Positions 56,942-64,000 of a DNA stretch of 64,000 bases are shown piece after piece; the stretch's first letter is position 1; every line of letters begins with the position of its first letter. Source of the DNA: Hemerocallis citrina. Taxonomy: Eukaryota; Streptophyta; Magnoliopsida; Asparagales; Asphodelaceae. The stretch spans positions 204,680,827 through 204,744,826 of the forward strand of contig CM030364.1 in the NCBI GenBank assembly GCA_017893485.1. Reading direction: 5' to 3'. The notes beneath the pieces were generated by a model that searched no databases, was not told the DNA's origin, and worked only from the letters and a program-made list of their open reading frames with translations. A program made the position numbers and the translations under genes.

Positions 56942-59900
56942 CTACTCTCCCCCTAAGTACTTAATTAAGTGTTCCGCGTTCCAGGGCCTCTTGATGGGCT
57001 TGCCGTCGGGGTTTGTCAGGCGATAGGTGCCCGGTCGTACGACCTCGGATACCTTGTAAGGGCCCTCCCAGTTTGGTGCCAACTTCCTTTTCTGGCCGGG
57101 GTTGGATACCGCCAGCTTCCGGAGGACAAGATCTCCGAGTTGGATGTCAGTTGGGCGCACCTTCTTGTTGTAGAATCTCTCGATCCTTTGCTGGTAGATA
57201 CTTCTTCTGATGGCTGACTTCTCCCTGACCTCGTCAACGAGGTCCAGGTCGGCTCGTAGCTGTAAAGAGTTACTTGCCTCGTCGAAGGCCATGATCCGGG
57301 GGGAGGGGATCCCTATTTTCAGGGGAATGACGGCCTCTGTGCCGTACGTCAGGTTGAAAGGCGACTCCTCTGTTGGGATCCTCTTCGTCGTTCGGTGAGC
57401 CCAGAGAACACTTGGCAGTTCGTCGACCCATAACCCCTTGGAGTAATTATCGAGTCGCTTCTTGAGCCCGTCGAGAATCTGGCGGTTTGCGTTCTCCGCC
57501 TGCCCGTTGGACTGGGGGTGACATACTGAGGAGAAGCGCGGCTGGATCCCGAGATCTTCGCAGAACTTGCGGAAATGCTTGCCTGCGAATTGTGTCCCAT
57601 TGTCTGTGACGAGCACCTGAGGGATCCCGAACCGACAGATGATGTGCTTCCAGAAGAATTGCTGCGTCTGTTGCTCGGTGATCGTTGCTAATGGCTCTGC
57701 CTCGATCCATTTTGTAAAGTAGTCGATTGCTACTATAAGAAACTTTCGTTGCCCTGTTGCCTTTGGAAAGGAACCTACCAGATCCATTCCCCACATTGCA
57801 AAGGGGGTCGGACTGGCTATGGACCGGAGGTTTGCTTGCGGAGCCCTTTTGATGGGTGAGAACCTTTGACAGAGGCCACATTTCTTGACAAGGGTTAAAG
57901 CGTCCTGCAACATGGTGGGCCAGTAGTACCCGTGGTTCAAAGCCTCTCGCACGAGCGAGTGACTTCCAATGTGGCATCCGCCGATCCCCTCATGTAATTC
58001 CTTGAGAGCATATTTGGCTTCATCGGGAGTGAGGCAGCGGAGATAGGGTCGGCCATCCGAGGTAGTGTAGGACCTTTTGAAGAGTGTCGAGTCAATTATT
58101 GTGAATCTTTCCGCTCGGGCCCTGACCCTTCTTGCTTCGGCTCGGTCTTCGGGGAGCTCTCCCTTGACGAGAAATCGCCTAATAAGAGTGGTCCAGTCAT
58201 CGGGGGGAGCTCCGCCTTCAATGCACAGGACCTTCGGGATGTCGATGCTTGGTTTTAACATGACTTCGATCAGGACCGTGCGGTCGAGACCTTCGAAGGA
58301 AGAGGAAGCCAGCTTTGACAGGGCGTCAGCCTGGACATTCTGTTCCTGGGGGATTCTCAAAACAGCCGACTCGTCGAAGGACGTCAGTAGGCATTGAACT
58401 ACAGCTCGGTACCGGACCATGCGATCGTCACGGGCCTCGTACTCCCCGGTGATCTGGTTGACCACGAGCTGGGAGTCGCTAAAAGCCCTGATCTGTCTGG
58501 CGCCGGCCTGATGAGCCAGGGTGAGCCCGGTGATCATGGCCTCGTACTCGGCCTCGTTGTTGGAGGCCGGGAAGTTGAGGCAGAGGTAGTATTGTAGAAG
58601 AAAACCGTCTGGGCCTCACAGGATGATGCCAGCTCCACTGCCCGCCTCGCAGGAGGAACCATCGACGTAAACTTCCCACGTCTGGTCGCCTTCCTTGCTT
58701 GCAGGGTGCTCGAAGATGGTGCACTCCGTAATGAATTCTGTGAGTGCCTGCCCTTTGATGGCTGTTCTGGGTTGATAGCCAATGTCATACTGGCTGAGCT
58801 CGATCGACCATTTGACGAGTCGACCCAAGCTCTCCGGCTTGTAGAGCACGGCCTTCAGGGGTTGGTCTGTCAGTACTTGGACCGAATGAGATTGAAAATA
58901 TGGACGGAGTTTTCGCGAGGCCATGACCAAGGCATACGCTACTTTTTCCATCCGAGAGTATCGGGTCTCGGCATCGAGCAGGACCTTGCTGACATAGTAC
59001 AGAGGCTTCTGTGATCCCTCCTCCTCCCGAACGAGAACGGCGCTGAGCACCTTCTCCGAGGCTGACAGGTAAAGCCAGAGTGGCTCGCCTGGTTCGGGCT
59101 TGCTGAGGAGGGGAGGGTTTGCGAGGTACTCCTTCAATTGGGCGAAGGCCTCTTGCTGTTGGATACCCCATTCGAACCCTCCGGTGCCTCGCAGCGCTTT
59201 GAAGAACGGAAGAGACTTCTCTCCAGATTTGGAGAGGAAACGACCGATGGCCGCCAGTCTCCCCGTCAGCAGCTGGACCTCTTTGATGTTCCTGGGAGGG
59301 GCCATGTCTAATATGGCCTGGATTTTTTCGGGGTTCGCCTCGATGCCTCGCTGGCTGACAATAAAGCCGAGAAACTTTCCCGCAGATACGCCGAAGGCGC
59401 ATTTGGCCGGATTGAGCCTCGTGTTATGGGCTTGGAGGACCCCAAAGGCCTCATCCAGATCGGCGACGTGATCCTCCCCCTGTTGGCTTTTGACGAGCAT
59501 GTCGTCTACATACACCTCCATATTGCGCCCGATTTGCTCCTTGAATACCCGGTTGACGAGCCTCTGATAAGTGGCGCCGGCGTTCTTTAGCCCGAAGGGC
59601 ATGACCTTGTAACAGTATAGCCCCTGGTCTGTAACGAAGGTCGTCTTGGCGATATCGAGAGGGAACATGCGGATCTGGTTGTAGCTTGAGAAGACATCCA
59701 TGAAGGATAGAAGCTTGTGACCCGATGTCGCATCGATAAGAGCATCGATTCTGGGGAGAGGGAATGGATCCTTGGGGCATGCCTTGTTGAGGTCCGTGAA
59801 ATCTATACAGATCCTCCAGCTTCCGCTCGCCTTCTTGACCATGACGACATTTGCCAACCACTCGGTATAGCTGACTTCTTGGATGAAGCGAGCGGTGAGG

Positions 59901-62391
59901 AGCTTGTCGACTTCCGCATTGACCGCCTGCTGTCGCTCTGGGGCGAACTTGTGTCGCTTTTGGACAACCGGTTTCGATCCGGGGATCACACTGAGTTTGT
60001 GCATGATGAGATCCTCGGAGATTCCGGGCATGTCAGAAGGCTTCCAGGCGAAGAGGTCGACATTGCGGCAAATGCAGGTGATGAGGGCGGTTTTAAGGTG
60101 GGGAGCGAGGGAGCAACTTACTCGAAAGTGCTTCGACGGATCCCTTGTCTCGAACGAGACATCTTCCAGCTCGTCTGCCGACTCGGGCTCTGGCTGGGTC
60201 CTTTGGGGCTGCATCTCGACGGCGTCGAGGGAAAACACGCTGCTCCCGATTGCTGTCATGTAGCATGAGCGAGCAGCTTCCTGGTTCCCCCAGACCACCC
60301 CTACCCCGGTACTGGTGGGGAACTTCATCTTCTGGTGATAGGCCGAGGGGACAGCCTGGAGAGAGCAGAGGCCCGGACGACCGAGTATTGCATTGTAGGC
60401 TGCCTTGACGTTGACAACCATGAAATCCATGGACTCGGTTCTTCGGTTTGGGGCCGTACCTGCTGTGACGTCCAGTGTGACGATCCTCTCGATTGTCACC
60501 GGGACGCCAGAAAACCCGTGCAAGGTGTACCCTGCCGGCTTGAGCTTGCTACGGGGCAGCTTTAGGTTCTCGAAAGTTTCGAGGAACAGAATGTTGACCG
60601 AACTCCCGTTATCTACAAGGATCCGCCGAGCATCGAAATTGGCCATGCTGAGATTGATAACGAGGGCGTCGCAATGAGGGAGCCGCACCCCCTCCAGGTC
60701 TTCCCCTGAGAAGGAGACAGGGAGTTGTCGCATCTGAGGGGGGAGAGGACCTTGGACGGAGTTAACATCCCGGATGAACGTCTTGCGGGAAGTGTTGGAC
60801 TCCCCTCCCATGGGTCCCCCGTGGATGCAGTGTAATATGGCTTGGCCATCAGGCTCATCAAGCTCATGCTCCCGCTCGAGGAGCTGCAGGGGAGCTCGAG
60901 GGGGAGGTGGGGTTCTCCTGTTCCTCGTGTCCCTCTGCCCCCGAGCTTCATCACGCTTGTACTCCCGAAGGTACCCTCGTTGAATGAGGGCCTCGATCTC
61001 GTCTTTCAGGGCGCGGCAGTGATCCGTGTCGTGCCCGTTGTCTCGGTGGAAGCGGCAGTAGAACCGCTGATCCCTTTTCTTGCTGGTATTGTTGGACGGA
61101 CGAAGGGGGTACTGGACGAGATCCCTGTCCTCGATCGCCAAGAGTATGGAGGACACATTTTGGGTCAGCGGGGTATACCTCTCGAAGCGAGGGACCGGCG
61201 GGACCTTCTTCATGGCTCCCGCGTCCCTTGGGGCCTTTTTTGAGGGCTCGATTTCTTCGGCCTTCCGCTTCCCCTTTTCGGGGGCCTCCCTGGAATCTTC
61301 GGGGTTCAGGGCCTCTTCTGCCCTAATGTACTTTTCAACCCTGTTGAGGAGGTTGGGAAAATCTATGGGGGGTTTCTTCGCCAGAGAATCCTTCAGCTGT
61401 CCATGATGGACGTTGTGCCGAAATGCTGCGGAGGCGACGCCAGGATCAAGGGAGGAAACCGACCTCGCCTCTGCGGTGAACCTTCGGACGAACACTCTGA
61501 GTGACTCCCCCTCCATCTGCCTGAGCCCGAGTAAAGAGGCGCTCGTCCTCTCGGCCTTCCGGCTGGTGACAAAGTGGGCAAGGAAATTGCCCTCTAGTTG
61601 GTCGAAGGAGTAAATGGAACCGGGGGTCAGTTTAGAGAACCATTCACGAGCCAGACCCCGGAGGGTGGCAGGAAGGCTCGGCACAGCAGGGGATCCGAAG
61701 CACTGTGAATCATCATCAGGGCTTTGAAACCCTCCATGTAATCAGCAGGATCCCCCTCGCCGTCATAGGTCTCGAACTGAGGTGGTCGGAAATTCCGAGG
61801 TATTTCCGCTTGGAGGATGAGGGCGGAGAAAGGGGGTCGGACAGGTCTATACCCCTGAGCGGCTCCGGGGCCGCCATCACCTATGTGATCGAGGCGATCC
61901 TCCATTTCTTGGAGGTGCCTTAGGAGTTCGCCATCGTCCTCTGCCGGGATTGTTGATGGGCAGAACATGCTTGCCTCAGCGTCCGACCTGGTTTGGGAAT
62001 GGCGGACTTCTTCCTTGGGGTCCCGTCGGAGAGCCCCAAGAATTTCCCTTCGGAAGTCCTGGAACTCCTGGTGAGTGACTGGGGCTCCCTCGACCCGGGC
62101 CGGTTGGACCGGAGGTTGCCTTCCGACGTGGCTGAGCACTGGCCTCCGTCCTTCGGGCGGTGGTTGTGGATGGTTCGGGGCCGAGTTGGAAGCGGCCCTT
62201 CCCCCGCTGCGACTAACCTGCCGGTTGATGATTACCCTTCGCAGGTCGGGCTGGACTGGACGGGTGGCGCTCTTCTGGGGTCCCTGACGGGGAGCCCCGT
62301 GCTTAGATGTGCGTGGCTCGATGGTGGCAAACGACGGGGGCAAGTCCCGCTGGGGTGCGGAGGTAGCAGCATTCTTGGCTTTGGGGGCCAT
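56942..62391 (-). pseudogene. Gag-pol polyprotein of element B with two lesions
   Basis: Gag starts at an ATG at 62391 (MAPKAKNAATS); the frame is open further upstream, through the primer site, but without an ATG. Domains in order: capsid-like gag (61690-61320), zinc-knuckle variant CRFHRDNGHDTDHC near 61060, protease VDNGSSVN near 60610, and RT with WRICIDFTDLNKACPKDPFP and YVDDML near 59510. RT-linked RNase H (59100-58760) and a second, archaeal-type RNase H (58690-58330) with NEAEYEA, SDSQLVV and ADALS follow. The integrase has an HHCC finger (58000-57870), the DDE core with VTDNGTQF and HPQSNGQAEN, and a C-terminus ending at 56942. Lesions: a 1-nt deletion in gag near 61671 relative to element A, and an in-frame TGA at 58616-58618 inside the second RNase H. 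The other domains look intact, so loss of function may be recent. Confidence 0.93.
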
Positions 62392-62448
62392 GAGAGTTCG
62401 GTTGCTGAGGTACCTTGGTGGTCGGGCTCGGGTCGGCTTCTGAAGTAG

Positions 62449-62471
62449 CTTTCCCACAGACGGTGCCAACC
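62449..62471 (-). other. Primer-binding site, element B
   Basis: GGTTGGCACCGTCTGTGGGA lies directly inside the 5' LTR. It differs from the element A site by one base (GCACCG instead of GCGCCG). The primer tRNA is not assigned. Confidence 0.7.
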
Positions 62472-63054
62472 TGATGCGGTTTGTTTCTGGGAGACGTATG
62501 GATGCACCAGGTGTGAGTTCTTACTCGATTTGTATCCGGAGGAAGCTCCTAATCAGGCGACCCTCGGCTGGCCGAACGGTACCTGTGACAGGCTGGAGTG
62601 ATGTGAGGTTGGATGCTGGGCTCGGATCAGGGGGCTCGGATCCGAGGTCTTGTGTACCTGCAGACGGTCTCGAAACACCGGGGTTGGTCCCGATGGCAGA
62701 CCCTCCGACGATCTAGTCAGTCACTTAAGATAGAGTAACAGTAACTAGGGTTTTAGTGGGAAAAGATTGATTACCTGTAGACAGGGGGGAGGGTCTGGTA
62801 TTTATAGAGGAAGCCAATCGGGTCCAGACCCGTTTGGGGCTGGGCCGGACCCGATTACCCGAGTGGCTGAAGCGGTGGAAAGCCGGGCAGTATAGGGCTG
62901 ACGTGCCAGACGCCGGAGCGGTTTCCGGGCTGACATGCCAGGGCTCCGGGCAGTTTTCCGATGCTGATGTGGCAGATCAGAAGGGTCAGAAGGGCGCGTA
63001 TCCTGAGGGGATCCAGTGGCCCAGGATGGGCCACGTTATTCCTGACCCATATCA
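62472..63054 (-). repeat. 5' LTR of element B
   Basis: 583 bp, nearly identical to 49404-49985. The few differences are mostly transitions, many G to A or C to T. Confidence 0.93.
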
Positions 63055-63059
63055 TACAC

Positions 63060-63212
63060 ATAGCAGTTGCAGGAGTTCTCCTGGAATTGAACAATGGAAA
63101 GACTACAGTGAGAGGCATATCAGCTCAATTAATTTCTCTAATTGCCTTGAAGAATGAGGAGAATCCAACTCCTTTTCTACTTACATGCCTAACTCTAGAT
63201 GGGTTTTTGTAG
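63060..63212 (+). pseudogene. IAR1-like: IAR1-like transporter fragment, 3' continuation after element B
   Basis: The exon broken at 49403 continues here, after the TACAC duplication, with IAVAGVLLELNNGKTTVRG and then ISAQLISLI. This matches the conserved C-terminal membrane segment of IAR1/KE4-type zinc transporters. After about 63140 the likeness stops (ALKNEENPTP...) and the frame ends with TAG at 63210. Either an intron begins or the gene copy was truncated. Confidence 0.78.
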
Positions 63213-63310
63213 GCTTATACGTATTTATAGAAAAAAGTTACAATACTGTACAATTTTTATTTGTATTAGTTGCATGTACATGCAATTATAAACAAATTAT
63301 ACTTCTTGCA

Positions 63311-64000
63311 GTTTTTTTTATAACGAGGATAGAGTCTTACGACTCCAGCCAAATATATTAAAAGAGATAAAGTAACAGTACAAATTATTTTTTACACGCA
63401 GTAAAAAATAGGAAAACGGTTCGGCTAAAGCGAACGCCAAACAATACATAAGGGATCCAGGCAATGGAGCGCATTGCACAACAAACCCAATACAATAAGA
63501 CAACAGACTCGACAAAACGCTGGAACCCTAACACACTCCAAAGAGGGGGCCTTTGGAACGCTCTGCGCTGAAGGCAGTAGCGGCCCAGGCTAAGAAGCAA
63601 CCAACAAACGAACGAGCGCTGCTCGGAGGGAAAGATCCATCACTAGATCCCAACGACGCCAACAACCCAATGCGACAGAGCACTCGAAAGAGAGACCACC
63701 AAACAGTAGACACGCGAGAGCGGTGTGGTGGAAGAAAAGAAACAGAGAGACCACCATAGACCCACCTGAGAAAAAGAACAGAGTGGATCCCAAAAAAACA
63801 AGGAAAACAACGAAGAAAACAACAGTAGAGAGCCTAAGCACAAGGCCAACCACCCCATACCAACGTCAGATCGGCACAACATCAGAACAGTCCTACAACA
63901 AGATGATCAACGATCCAAAGAATGATCAGAAAAAGTAGCAAAAGGAGAAGTCTAAAATTAGCACACTCGATAAAGAGCCAAACTTGGGTTTTCCCATCAG
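63311..64000 (-). mobile_element. Probable 3' part of a LINE, minus strand, cut by window edge
   Basis: On the minus strand the block ends with TTTAATATATTTGGCTGGAG, GACTCTATCCTCGTTAT and an A run before CTGC, the style of a plant L1 3' end. Upstream sequence is T/G-rich with short open frames and no recognisable RT. The assignment is by sequence style only. Confidence 0.4.

Larger units (their letters stand above)
49404..63054 (-). mobile_element. Element B: nearly intact Tat-lineage Ty3/gypsy retrotransposon with antisense gene
   Basis: 13.65 kb. LTRs are at 49404-49985 and 62472-63054 with TGATGCGG and CATATCA ends, flanked by a TACAC duplication (49399-49403 and 63055-63059). The order on the minus strand is 5' LTR, primer-binding site, gag, protease, RT, RNase H, second RNase H, integrase, dyad array, 224-bp array and hairpin repeats. 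Then come the antisense gene on the plus strand, another dyad array, the polypurine tract and the 3' LTR. By eye the LTRs differ at fewer than 20 positions, so insertion is recent. Gag-pol has one 1-nt deletion and one in-frame stop. There is no chromodomain after the integrase, as in Tat elements. Confidence 0.95.

Noticed and set aside
62392..62469. Gag start at 62469
   Set aside because: That codon is TTG inside the primer-binding site; the first ATG in frame is at 62391.

Overview
The window is nuclear DNA of a flowering plant, most likely a eudicot. It holds nested retrotransposons and DNA transposons with plant-type target-site duplications (TSDs), a plant DREB-type AP2/ERF gene, and introns with GT..AG borders. 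The species cannot be named from the sequence alone. Host genes are rare. One looks intact: an ERF060/ERF061-like transcription factor at 35550-36290 (+). A second is a broken piece of an IAR1-like ZIP metal transporter, with exons at 49052-49403 and 63060-63130, split by a retrotransposon. Nearly everything else is mobile DNA or its remains.

Layout: 1-12119 is a decayed Tat-lineage Ty3/gypsy element (element A, minus strand, cut by the window edge). It carries a solo copia LTR at 3282-4514 and has lost its integrase. 12120-16519 is AT-rich DNA with a hAT transposase relic, a tRNA-like sequence, low-complexity tracts and a 535-bp MITE with a TAA duplication. 16520-21608 is a CACTA-like element holding a 244-bp tandem array, and that array is interrupted by a 757-bp solo LTR of the same gypsy family. 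21612-24453 has duplicated Helitron-like ends and a second MITE. 24466-26068 is a retroposed sequence with a LINE tail. 26389-34824 is an L1 LINE whose reverse transcriptase is split by a second CACTA-like element (28231-32673). The ERF gene follows. 37215-45097 is a degenerate Ty1/copia element with a duplicated leader and partial LTR. 45995-47890 is a Mutator-like element with long terminal inverted repeats. 49404-63054 is a second, nearly intact Tat-like element (element B, LTRs about 97% identical by eye, TSD TACAC) inside an exon of the IAR1-like fragment. The last 700 bp look like the 3' part of another LINE on the minus strand.

The most unusual feature is shared by elements A and B. 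Opposite to gag-pol lies a separate plus-strand gene for a plant-retrotransposon protein with a PF04195-like region. It has its own promoter-like region (TGACGTCA, then a GATCTT dyad, then a TATA-like box) and an intron at the same place in both copies. Tandem arrays flank it on both sides. The arrays differ in sequence between sides and between elements, yet all four keep a GCTCG-N10-CGAGC dyad, repeated roughly 7 to 20 times per array. Downstream come 50-bp hairpin repeats and an array whose period is about 224 bp in both elements. Both elements also share an in-frame TGA at the same codon of the second RNase H domain. Antisense extra ORFs and tandem repeats are known for Tat elements. The conserved dyad and the two-sided layout are what I would follow up.
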